7,244 nt of DNA, taken from positions 1 through 7,244 of the forward strand of contig QFNK01000088.1 in NCBI GenBank assembly GCA_003240795.1, read 5' to 3'. The stretch comes from Micavibrio aeruginosavorus (lineage in GTDB: Bacteria; Pseudomonadota; Alphaproteobacteria; Micavibrionales; Micavibrionaceae). How positions within the stretch are numbered: position 1 is the first letter of the stretch; every line of letters starts with the position of its first letter. The position numbers and the translations under genes were made by a program. The notes under the pieces were generated by a model, which was given only the letters and a program-made list of their open reading frames with translations, was not told the origin of the DNA and ran no database searches. Positions 1 to 6,497 of the stretch are shown one piece after another.

Positions 1-106
1 GAATTATTGATGCCGACGAGCAATTTTCCGTCACGATAGCGTGGCTAGCGGCTGAATAACCGCTGAATATCAAAGCAAAAACTATCAGGGCGAGAATGAT
101 TTTCAT
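1..106 (-). CDS. Partial exported protein of unknown function (N-terminus only)
   Basis: Reading the minus strand from an ATG at 104-106, the frame stays open for 35 codons to the window edge. The peptide starts MKIILALIVFALIFSGYSAA and continues SHAIVTENCSSASII. This is a short basic start, a hydrophobic core and a plausible signal peptidase I site after A-S-H-A (about residue 23), so an exported protein is likely. One Cys (residue 29) falls just after the presumed cleavage site. The mature part visible is too short to assign a family. The ribosome binding site is weak (AAGA about 9 bases upstream). It lies downstream of cusA on the same strand, 97 bases beyond the 19-codon signal-peptide ORF, so it could be the next gene of the copper operon or an unrelated gene. 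That this is a real gene rests on the signal-peptide pattern alone. Confidence 0.4.
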   Translation of the reverse strand, partial: MKIILALIVFALIFSGYSAASHAIVTENCSSASII

Positions 107-203
107 CAAAAGAATCTTAGCACCTGCACAATATGGATTCAAGAAAGACTTCGTGACAATTTTATGGCAGTAGCAAAATTAGAGCCTTCCTTGATCGTAT
201 TAT
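107..203. other. Short gap between signal-peptide ORF and left-edge gene
   Basis: This is 97 bases of AT-rich sequence. On the minus strand, the frame one base back from the 19-codon ORF stays open for 22 codons (TTA at 205-207 to a TGA at 139-141), which might be the tail of a decayed gene or chance. I see no convincing promoter, terminator or RNA gene here. Confidence 0.3.
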
Positions 204-263
204 TTAAGCAAATGCTGGGCTGGTTAGCATCAAAAAGGTGGTTGTTAATAATAATTTCTTCAT
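204..263 (-). pseudogene. Isolated 19-codon signal peptide ORF, translationally coupled to cusA; probable truncated exported protein
   Basis: On the minus strand an ATG at 261-263 overlaps the cusA stop (260-262) as ATGA, the classic arrangement for translational coupling. The ORF reads MKKLLLTTTFLMLTSPAFA and then TAA. It has two lysines, a hydrophobic core and an A-F-A signal peptidase I site, with the stop directly after it, so no mature protein follows. The simplest reading is the stump of a third operon gene, such as a small periplasmic metal-binding protein, whose body was lost by deletion, a nonsense change or a frameshift. A sequencing indel is also possible: the frame one base back is open for 22 more codons. 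The alternative is a genuine short peptide or leader. The signal-peptide character and coupling are seen directly; the identity of the lost protein is unknown. Confidence 0.5.
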
Positions 264-3200
264 GCGCTTAATCCTTGCATATCGTTTTCCGTTTGTTTCT
301 TGATTATATTCGACATGTAAATCAGATACAAGACAGGGATCAGGATCAAGGTAAGGATGGTCGTCGAAATCATCCCCCCGATCATTGGCAAGGCAATCCG
401 GCGCATGACGTCCGATCCCGGCCCTTCGGTCAGAAAAATCGGCACAAGACCGAGGATGATGACGGATACGGTCATTAACTTGGGCCGCACTCTTTGCGCC
501 GCGCCGTGCTTGATATTCTCGATCAGGGCTGCATGATCGGCGGGCGGATGGTCGCGCATCTGATGATCGATATAGATCAGCATGACGATGGCCGTTTCCA
601 CGGCGATCCCGGCCAGCGCGATAAAGCCCACCGCCACGGCAACCGACATATTGTATCCCGCCAGCCACACACACCAGAATCCGCCTGTCACGCCGAACGG
701 CACCGACATCATGATAAGGAACGTTCTGTCCCACCGCCCGAAATGCAAATAAAGAAGCGTCAGAATAATCAACAGGGTCGCCGGAATAGCCATGGAAAGC
801 CGCGCCTTAGCTTCTTGCATCTGCTCGAACTGGCCGGAAAGTTTCAGGCTGTATCCATCGGGTAGTTTCATGGTTTTGAGCTTGGCCTGCAAATCTCCGA
901 TATAAGACCCTATATCCCTGCCCTCGATATCCACGAACACCCATCCCTGCAGCCGCGCATCCTCGGACGTGATCATGGCCGGGCCTTCCGCAATGCGAAT
1001 GTCGGCAAGATTGGCCAGGGGAATGGATGCGCCGGATGCCGACGGCACCAGAACATCTTCAACGTCGTTCAAAGTTTCACGGTACGGCCTGTCATAGCGC
1101 AGCATGATCGGGTAGCGTTCACGCCCCTCGACGGCCTCACTCAATTGCATCCCGCCGAGCGCGGTTTGAATGACCGCCTGCACGCTCGCAAGATCGATTC
1201 CATACCGCGCAATGCGGTCGCGGTTCGGGACAATCTCGATATATTTTCCGCCCTGCACCCGGTCGGCCACGGCGCTACGCGTTCCCGGCACCTGCCGCGC
1301 CAGTTGCTCCACATCCTTGGCAAGCCCGTCTATGACCGTCAAATCCCGCCCTGAAATCTTGATGCCCACGGGCGTCCGGATTCCGGTCGTCAGCATATCG
1401 ATGCGGATTTTGATGGGATAGCCCCATATATTCCGCAGCCCCGGCAGAGTAACAATCCTGTTCATCTCCGCCACCAGCTTTTCCGGTGTCATGCCTGACC
1501 GCCACTGGTCGCGGGGTTTCAATTCAACCCACGTTTCGATCATGTTCAGCGGTGCCGGATCCGTGGCGGAATTGGAACGCCCGGCCTTACCGAAGGCCAG
1601 CGCCACTTCCGGCACCGTCATGATTTGCCGGTTTGTCACTTGCAGGATTTCCCGCATGGTGGACGGCGATGCGCCCGGCACGGTCATCGGCATGTAAAGC
1701 AGGCTGCCTTCATACAGCGGGGGCATGAATTCCGATCCCAGGCGGCTGACGGGGATGGCGGTACTGACCATAAAAATCAGGGCCAGCACAAGGGTTCCTT
1801 TGGGAAAGATCAGGGCCGCATTCAAAAAGGGCTTATAAAGACCTATAAAGAAGCGGTTGATGACATTCTCATCCTCCCGCCTGATTTTTCCGCGCACAAA
1901 CCACAGCATCAGCACCGGAACCAGCGTCACGGACAGAAGCGCCGCCGCTGCCATCGCGTAGGTTTTGGTATAGGCCAGTGGCGCGAACAGTTTGTGAGAT
2001 TGTCCGGTCAGCGCGAAAACGGGCAGGAAGGACACTGTGATAATCAACAAAGAAAAGAACAACCCCGGCCCGACTTCCTTTGCCGCCTGCAAAAGAGCTT
2101 CCTGCCGTTCCGCTTTCGGCGCATCGGCAGGAAGATTTGATAATTTCCGGTGTGCGTTTTCCACCATGACTATGGAGGCGTCCACCATGGCCCCTATCGC
2201 TATGGCAATACCGCCAAGCGACATGATATTCGCCGTGATGCCCTGCGCCGCCATGATGATAAATGCGGTGAGAATGCCCAGCGGGAGCGTGACAATGGCG
2301 ACGCCCGCGCTGCGGACATGCAACAAGAAGATAAACGTCACCAAGGCCACCATCAGGCTCTCTTCCAGCACCTTGCCTTTCAGATAATCGACCGACCCTT
2401 CAATCAACTGGCTGCGGTCATAAACCGTGACCAGTTCCACGCCTTCCGGCAAACCCTGCCGGATGGACTCCAGCCGTTCCTTGACATCTTGAATAACCGT
2501 GTTGGCGTTCGCGCCCGGACGCGCGACCACAAAGCCGCCCACCGCCTCGCCTTCGCCGTTCAGTTCCGTGATGCCGCGCCGTATGGCCGGGCCTTCCACC
2601 ACGCGGGCGACATCGCCGACGGTCACGGGCGTTCCGTTTTCGCCGGCCTTTAAAGCAACTTTTTCCAGATCGGCCACGCTTTTGGCATAGCCGAAAGACC
2701 GGATCATATATTCCGTTCCTGCCATTTCCAGCGTGCGCCCGCCCGTTTCCTGATTGGCGTTCCGCACCGCCTCGATCACGCGGGGCAAGGGAATGCCATA
2801 GTTTTCCAAATCGAGCGGCCTGATCAAAACCTGATATTCCTTCACGAAGCCGCCAACCGAGGCGATCTCCGCCACGCCCTTGACGGTGGCCAGTTCAAAG
2901 CGCACGAACCAGTCCTGCAAGCTCCGCAATTCCTGCAAATCATGCTTTCCCGTGCGGTCTACAAGCGCATACTGAAAGACCCACCCCACCCCCGTGGCAT
3001 CCGGCCCCAGTTGCGGGCGCACGCCTTCCGGCAATTGCCCGGCGACTTGCGAAAGCGCCTCCAGCACGCGGCTGCGCGCCCAGTACATATCGACACCATC
3101 TTCAAAGACGATGTAAATGAAACTATCGCCGAACATGGAAAAGGCCCGCACGGCCTTTGTCCTCGGCAGGCTCAGCATGCGGGTGGAGAGCGGGAACGTA

Positions 3201-3430
3201 ACCTGATCCTCGATAATCTGCGGCGCCTGCCCCGGCCAGTCGGTACGGATGATCACTTGCGTATCGGACAGATCGGGAATGGCATCGAGCGGTATATTTT
3301 TGATCGAGACAATGCCCGCCGCCAGCAGCACCAACGCGCCGAGCATCACGAAAAACTTATTGGCCACAGACCAGTCGATGATTTTGGCGGCAAAGGATGT
3401 TGACGGACCGTGCGGCGTATCAGTTTGCAT
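260..3430 (-). CDS. cusA: Heavy-metal RND efflux pump, CusA-type Cu(I)/Ag(I) transporter
   Basis: This is the inner-membrane proton-driven pump of a CusCBA-type complex, 1056 aa and full length for the HME-RND family. The first membrane segment lies near residues 26-43, and the two large periplasmic loops and two central membrane blocks (about 355-515 and 880-1040) are in the expected order. The three metal-site methionines of E. coli CusA (M573, M623, M672) correspond to M580 in LLYMP, M630 in LNMIE and M679 in RIDML, with identical spacings of 50 and 49 residues. That supports monovalent Cu/Ag rather than Zn/Co/Cd. The proton-relay Asp is D417 in GAMVDASIVMVENAH; M403, M415, M422, M493, M508 and M1016 fit the proposed CusA methionine relay. 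The ATG at 3428-3430 overlaps the end of cusB by 11 bases and has GGGAG upstream inside cusB, so the two are co-translated. Substrate is inferred from conserved residues. Confidence 0.96.
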   Translation of the reverse strand: MQTDTPHGPSTSFAAKIIDWSVANKFFVMLGALVLLAAGIVSIKNIPLDAIPDLSDTQVIIRTDWPGQAPQIIEDQVTFPLSTRMLSLPRTKAVRAFSMFGDSFIYIVFEDGVDMYWARSRVLEALSQVAGQLPEGVRPQLGPDATGVGWVFQYALVDRTGKHDLQELRSLQDWFVRFELATVKGVAEIASVGGFVKEYQVLIRPLDLENYGIPLPRVIEAVRNANQETGGRTLEMAGTEYMIRSFGYAKSVADLEKVALKAGENGTPVTVGDVARVVEGPAIRRGITELNGEGEAVGGFVVARPGANANTVIQDVKERLESIRQGLPEGVELVTVYDRSQLIEGSVDYLKGKVLEESLMVALVTFIFLLHVRSAGVAIVTLPLGILTAFIIMAAQGITANIMSLGGIAIAIGAMVDASIVMVENAHRKLSNLPADAPKAERQEALLQAAKEVGPGLFFSLLIITVSFLPVFALTGQSHKLFAPLAYTKTYAMAAAALLSVTLVPVLMLWFVRGKIRREDENVINRFFIGLYKPFLNAALIFPKGTLVLALIFMVSTAIPVSRLGSEFMPPLYEGSLLYMPMTVPGASPSTMREILQVTNRQIMTVPEVALAFGKAGRSNSATDPAPLNMIETWVELKPRDQWRSGMTPEKLVAEMNRIVTLPGLRNIWGYPIKIRIDMLTTGIRTPVGIKISGRDLTVIDGLAKDVEQLARQVPGTRSAVADRVQGGKYIEIVPNRDRIARYGIDLASVQAVIQTALGGMQLSEAVEGRERYPIMLRYDRPYRETLNDVEDVLVPSASGASIPLANLADIRIAEGPAMITSEDARLQGWVFVDIEGRDIGSYIGDLQAKLKTMKLPDGYSLKLSGQFEQMQEAKARLSMAIPATLLIILTLLYLHFGRWDRTFLIMMSVPFGVTGGFWCVWLAGYNMSVAVAVGFIALAGIAVETAIVMLIYIDHQMRDHPPADHAALIENIKHGAAQRVRPKLMTVSVIILGLVPIFLTEGPGSDVMRRIALPMIGGMISTTILTLILIPVLYLIYMSNIIKKQTENDMQGLSA

Positions 3431-4805
3431 GGCCGCTCTCCCTGTCCGCCATGGACTCCATACCGCCGCGCAGGGAACTTTCCGCGTCGATCATAAACTG
3501 ACCCGATGTGACGACGGCCTGTCCTTCGTCCAGGCCGGAGGCGATTTCCGTCAGGCCGCGCGAGGTTATACCTGTTTTCACCATGACGGGCCGGAACGCA
3601 CCATTGCCGAGCGCTTCGATAACATGCCCGCCGTCCTTCCCGTATAAAACCGCTTCCGCAGGAACGGCAAGACGCTTCTGGCTTTGCGCTTCAAACATGA
3701 CGTTCACGAGACTGCCTGTTTTCAGCTTGCCATCCGGATTGTCCAGCACAAGCCGCACCATGCCTTTCCGGCTTTCCATGTCGGTCATGGGATAAATGTA
3801 ATCGGTGATCGCCTTGAGCGTTTCACCCGTTTCATCCACGGTGATGGTTGCGGGAGTTCCAGCCGCCAGAAATTCCAGATCCTTCACAGGCACCTGCGCC
3901 TCGACCCAGACTTGCGAAAGATCCTGCAATGTCAGGATACTGTTTTCACCGTCTTCAGAATCGAGATAGGAGCCTTCACGGACATTCAGTGCCGTCACGA
4001 TTCCATCCGCCGGAGCGTAAAACGGCGTTTCCCGTGGAAATCCACCTTTTGCTCTCAATTCAGCGATGGCTTTCTCATCCATGCCATACAATCGAAGACG
4101 TTGATCCGGTGCGCCGATGATGCTGGCCCCTCTGCGTCCCGCGAGGTAATCGACCTGCGCCGCGATCAGGTTGGGGCTATAAAAGGTGAACAGAAGATCG
4201 CCTTTTTTAACAACATCCCCCACCGCGTTGGCTTGAAGACTGGAAACCCAGCCTCCTGTCCGCATGGCGATAACATGCTCCCCTCTCGTGCTGGGAACGA
4301 TGTATCCCAACGCACGGATATTTTTTCCAAAATCTTCCCGTTTTGCGGGCGCGGTTTTAATGCCAAGGGCCTGGCGGTATCGGTTGTCGATCCGGACGGA
4401 ATTCTCAGAGGATTTCTTTCCCCCGCCGTCATCGCTTTCATAGAAAGGCACCAGTTCCATGTCCATGTAGGGCGATTTGCCGGGCTTGTCGAATTTCTGC
4501 CCCGGCACCATCGGATCGTACCAATAGAGGATTTTTCCCTTGCCCTCTTTTTCTTCCGGTTGTGCCGGAGAGTCCGGCTCGCTCGCGGGTACCAGATCCA
4601 TGCCGCAGAGCGGGCACTTATCCCCTTTTTTCCCATGAATATGAGGATGCATGGGACAGATATAAACCTGTTCGCCGGATGGCGCTTTGTCAGCCGCGGG
4701 CGCGGCGTCCTTGCCCTGCATCGGCATGGACGGTGTATCCTCGGCGGCCAGAACAATGGCAGGCGCGAAGGCGCAGAACATAAAGATAAGAATAAAAATA
4801 CGCAT
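3420..4805 (-). CDS. cusB: RND efflux periplasmic adaptor, CusB-type, with N-terminal heavy-metal-binding domain
   Basis: This is the membrane fusion protein that links the CusA pump to an outer-membrane channel, 461 aa. Residues 1-20 are a signal peptide ending V-L-A. Residues 48-73 form a heavy-metal-binding module (YICPMHPHI...CPLCGMDLVP) with C50, M52, H53, H55, H57, C64, C67 and M69 as candidate ligands. Residues 93-121 carry the CusB metal motif (YWYDPM...SPYMDMELVP); M99, M114 and M116 match E. coli CusB M49, M64 and M66 in spacing. The adaptor body follows: barrel-sandwich/lipoyl halves around 176-212 and 262-300 flanking a short hairpin, then beta-barrel (about 298-372) and membrane-proximal domains to about 448. 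The start is fixed by a strong AAGGAGAT ribosome binding site. It is 55 bases downstream of the small Cys/Met gene and overlaps cusA by 11 bases. The front metal domain, absent from E. coli CusB, may do the capture work of CusF (inference). Confidence 0.95.
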   Translation of the reverse strand: MRIFILIFMFCAFAPAIVLAAEDTPSMPMQGKDAAPAADKAPSGEQVYICPMHPHIHGKKGDKCPLCGMDLVPASEPDSPAQPEEKEGKGKILYWYDPMVPGQKFDKPGKSPYMDMELVPFYESDDGGGKKSSENSVRIDNRYRQALGIKTAPAKREDFGKNIRALGYIVPSTRGEHVIAMRTGGWVSSLQANAVGDVVKKGDLLFTFYSPNLIAAQVDYLAGRRGASIIGAPDQRLRLYGMDEKAIAELRAKGGFPRETPFYAPADGIVTALNVREGSYLDSEDGENSILTLQDLSQVWVEAQVPVKDLEFLAAGTPATITVDETGETLKAITDYIYPMTDMESRKGMVRLVLDNPDGKLKTGSLVNVMFEAQSQKRLAVPAEAVLYGKDGGHVIEALGNGAFRPVMVKTGITSRGLTEIASGLDEGQAVVTSGQFMIDAESSLRGGMESMADRESGHAN

Positions 4806-4810
4806 GATAA

Positions 4811-4818
4811 ATCTCCTT
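4811..4818 (-). promoter_or_regulatory. Ribosome binding site of cusB
   Basis: AAGGAGAT on the minus strand lies 7 bases (from AGGAG) before the cusB ATG. It is the strongest Shine-Dalgarno match in the window and decides the cusB start. Confidence 0.8.
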
Positions 4819-4860
4819 TTTCGAGAGTTTGACGAAAATCAAAAACCAAAAAAGGCGGAT

Positions 4861-5271
4861 CTAGACGCGCAGGCGCTGCGTCGTCAGGAGGATATTGGGC
4901 TGGGTTTGCGAAATATCGGGCCAGTCGGGCGGCGGGCCGCGAATAGACTGCGTATCCGCAGGATTAAGAATGAGAAACGAAACTGTATCAATCGAGAGCG
5001 GGAAGATCACCTTGCCATCGAAATCAGGCGCTTTGATGGGAGCGTGATCCGCGCTGAAAAGATCGGCCTTGGAACAATCCTTGAAAAAGACGTGTTCATC
5101 CCCTGTCTCTTTTTTCGGGGCCTCCATGCCCATCATGCCTTTGCAATCCGGCATATCGGCCATGACCGCAGGCTGTGCCGCCAGAGCCTGGGTTGCGGCC
5201 ATAAAAGGCCCGCACGCCAAACCAGGCGTGAGCATCACAAGAGCGAGCAGGCTGTAGATGAGCTTTTTCAT
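4861..5271 (-). CDS. Small exported Cys/Met-containing protein leading the cus operon, function unknown
   Basis: This is a 136 aa protein. Residues 1-31 look like a signal peptide (MKKLIYSLLALVML core, likely cleavage after A-L-A at about 31). C20 sits in GLAC, a poor lipobox, so a lipoprotein is less likely. The mature part begins with a Cys/Met cluster (M37, M40, C43, M46, M47, M49 around DCKGMMGM), then H60, C66 in FKDC and H76. Residues 87-103 are moderately hydrophobic, and the C-terminus is Pro-rich and ends TTQRLRV. The layout reminds me of small CopL/DUF2946-like proteins found beside copper genes, but I cannot confirm this. It is first in a minus-strand unit with cusB and cusA (55-base gap), in roughly the place CusF holds in other loci, so a periplasmic copper-binding or sensing role is a reasonable guess. 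A GAAGGG ribosome binding site precedes the ATG. The gene is well supported; the function is not. Confidence 0.75.
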   Translation of the reverse strand: MKKLIYSLLALVMLTPGLACGPFMAATQALAAQPAVMADMPDCKGMMGMEAPKKETGDEHVFFKDCSKADLFSADHAPIKAPDFDGKVIFPLSIDTVSFLILNPADTQSIRGPPPDWPDISQTQPNILLTTQRLRV

Positions 5272-5297
5272 CGCCCTTCACTATAGCATAACGGCGT

Positions 5298-5313
5298 AAA
5301 GAATTTATTCTTT
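5298..5313. promoter_or_regulatory. Perfect inverted repeat, candidate operator
   Basis: AAAGAAT-TT-ATTCTTT is a 7-base perfect inverted repeat with a 2-base centre. It ends 27 bases upstream of the ATG of the first cus operon gene, a position typical of a repressor or activator site close to the core promoter. It is AT-rich, so chance is a real alternative. A terminator is unlikely because it lies upstream of both units. Confidence 0.4.
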
Positions 5314-5353
5314 TTCAATATTAATAATTCCTAATTTAATGGAAGCGGTGGAA

Positions 5354-5368
5354 CCTAGAAAATTTAGG
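5354..5368. promoter_or_regulatory. Imperfect dyad CCTA-N7-TAGG, candidate regulator site
   Basis: CCTAGAAAATTTAGG has 4-base outer arms plus an internal A-T match. A related string, TTCCTAATTTAATGGAA, occurs 26 bases to the left at 5328-5344, so the CCTA...GGAA pattern appears twice in the promoter region. The dyad shape and spacing are loosely like MerR-family sites, but no known consensus matches. Confidence 0.3.
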
Positions 5369-5385
5369 AACGTTTAATGTACGTT
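5369..5385. promoter_or_regulatory. Inverted repeat AACGT-N7-ACGTT, candidate regulator site
   Basis: It has two 5-base complementary arms separated by 7 bases, directly abutting the CCTA dyad and 29 bases upstream of the DUF305 start codon. The same bases also form a near direct repeat (CGTTTAAT, then CGTTAAT). The half-site spacing fits a dimeric regulator or a response regulator, but the arms are short and chance cannot be excluded. Confidence 0.3.
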
Positions 5386-5414
5386 AATCAACCATCAACT
5401 TATTGGAAACGGCC

Positions 5415-5975
5415 ATGCAAAAATCATTTACAGCCCTGCTTTTCACAGCGGCATTAGTTTTTCCGCCATATGTTTCTACTTTAGCGCATGAAAAAAATAG
5501 TGCTATCCAAAGCTCCCCCCAAGCCGAGCAACAACCGTTTGATGTTCAATTTCTCGATAATATGGTCAAGCATCACGAGGACGGAATAATGATGTTTCAG
5601 ATGGCTGAAGAAAAAGCAGAAGACTCAGACATACGGACGATGGCTGAAAAAATGACCCAAGATCAGAAAAAGGAAATCCCAGAACTTCAGGCATTAAGAA
5701 ATGAAGTAAAGCCTGACGCTCCTCAAGCAATCAACATGAACATGCCCGGCATGATGCCTATGGATATGTCAAAACTCGAAAAAACATCTGGATCAGAGTT
5801 CGATAAAGAGTTTCTTTCCATGACCATAGAGCATCATAAGGGTGCCATTAAAATGGCTGACGCCGCTTTGAAAAAATCTCAAAATGTGGGTGTAAAGAAC
5901 AAAGCGCAAATGATCCATGACAAGCAAAAAGGCGAAGTGGCGCAAATGGAAAACATGCTGAAAGAAATGAAGTGA
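5415..5975 (+). CDS. Periplasmic DUF305 protein, two DUF305 units joined by a Met-rich linker; likely copper binding
   Basis: This is a 186 aa protein from the ATG at 5415. An in-frame TTG at 5403 is possible, but the ATG follows GGAAACGG and gives a cleaner signal peptide. Residues 1-24 are that signal (MQKSFTALLF..., cleavage near S-T-L-A). The first DUF305 unit (about 46-95) has M50, H53, H54, M59, M60 and M63. The second (about 130-184) has M136, H140, H141 and M147, with the same FLxxM...HHxGA pattern. The linker at 107-118 carries six methionines in twelve residues. DUF305 includes the cyanobacterial copper-binding protein CopM, and His/Met pairs of this kind suit Cu(I) binding, so a periplasmic copper buffer or carrier is likely (inference). 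It is divergent from the cus operon and 42 bases ahead of a second DUF305 gene. Codon use is AT-richer than in the pump genes. Confidence 0.85.
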   Translation: MQKSFTALLFTAALVFPPYVSTLAHEKNSAIQSSPQAEQQPFDVQFLDNMVKHHEDGIMMFQMAEEKAEDSDIRTMAEKMTQDQKKEIPELQALRNEVKPDAPQAINMNMPGMMPMDMSKLEKTSGSEFDKEFLSMTIEHHKGAIKMADAALKKSQNVGVKNKAQMIHDKQKGEVAQMENMLKEMK

Positions 5976-6017
5976 TATCAAACGTCCATTAAAAATAGCT
6001 GATTAAATAGGAACTGC

Positions 6018-6497
6018 ATGCAGAATACACATGATCAGCCTATCGAACATGGCAAAAAAATGTATTTAAAACTGCTCCTCATGGCCGTTTTATCGTTTGT
6101 GTCCATGTATGTCCTTATGTATTCGATGGTGAATACATTTGAAGACATCTATCCCAGTTTCAATCAATTTTACATGGCCGGCCTGATGGCTGCTCCTATG
6201 GTATTGATCGAAGTCGTGCTGATGAGCGCGATGTACAAAAATAAAAAGCTGAACGCTGTTATAGCGGCGGTAAGCATTTTAATTGGAGTAGTGTCCTTTC
6301 TGGGCATCCGTCAACAGACGGCCATCTCCGACGAACAATTTCTCAAATCCATGATCCCGCACCATTCCGGTGCAATTCTAATGTGCCGCGAAGCCAATAT
6401 CACTGATCCTGAAATCAAGATCCTTTGTCAAACGATCATAGAAGGCCAGCAACAAGAAATCGACCAGATGCGGGCAATCCTGAACGGGGCGAATTAA
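6018..6497 (+). CDS. Membrane-anchored DUF305 protein
   Basis: This is a 159 aa protein. Three hydrophobic stretches at about 15-37, 52-72 and 78-97 suggest three membrane helices, followed by one C-terminal DUF305 unit (about 105-155): FLKSMIPHHSGAILMC, then ILCQTII and EIDQMRAIL. Candidate metal ligands are M112, H115, H116, M122, C123, C137 and M151. The N-terminal tail also carries H5 and H11. This anchored architecture is common among DUF305 proteins beside metal-resistance genes, but the function is not established. AGGAA at 6009-6013 lies 4 bases before the ATG. The gene follows the periplasmic DUF305 gene by 42 bases with no terminator seen, so the two are probably co-transcribed and may hand copper between membrane and periplasm. 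Its TAA shares bases with the stop of the convergent copA-like gene. Confidence 0.85.
   Translation: MQNTHDQPIEHGKKMYLKLLLMAVLSFVSMYVLMYSMVNTFEDIYPSFNQFYMAGLMAAPMVLIEVVLMSAMYKNKKLNAVIAAVSILIGVVSFLGIRQQTAISDEQFLKSMIPHHSGAILMCREANITDPEIKILCQTIIEGQQQEIDQMRAILNGAN

Larger units (their letters stand above)
5272..5414. promoter_or_regulatory. Divergent promoter region between cus operon and DUF305 genes
   Basis: This AT-rich stretch separates two units transcribed outward: the small Cys/Met gene-cusB-cusA on the minus strand and the two DUF305 genes on the plus strand. It must hold the promoters for both, unless transcripts come from outside. I could not fix a convincing -35/-10 pair on either strand. 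It contains three inverted repeats (listed separately) that are candidate operators. I did not find a CueR-type or CusR-type box that matches the E. coli consensus. Confidence 0.6.

Noticed and set aside
212..230. Hairpin ATGCT-N9-AGCAT after cusA as a terminator
   Set aside because: Only 5 pairs form on the transcribed (minus) strand, with A-C mismatches inside and no clean U-run after it; the bases also code for the signal-peptide ORF.
204..734. 176-codon minus-strand frame ending in the signal-peptide ORF
   Set aside because: Everything upstream of the ATG at 261-263 lies inside cusA in another frame and has no protein-like character; only the last 19 codons are meaningful.
1625..2140. 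171-codon plus-strand frame opposite cusA
   Set aside because: It is a shadow of the membrane-segment codons of cusA (Gln/His/Lys-rich low-complexity product) with no supporting signal.
3684..4832. 382-codon plus-strand frame opposite cusB
   Set aside because: It is antisense to a clearly coding gene, is rich in His/Arg/Phe as expected from reversed GC-rich codons, and has no recognisable domain or ribosome binding site.
5403..5405. TTG as the start of the first DUF305 gene
   Set aside because: It would add only four residues (M-E-T-A) before the signal peptide; the ATG at 5415 has GGAAACGG just upstream and gives a standard signal peptide.
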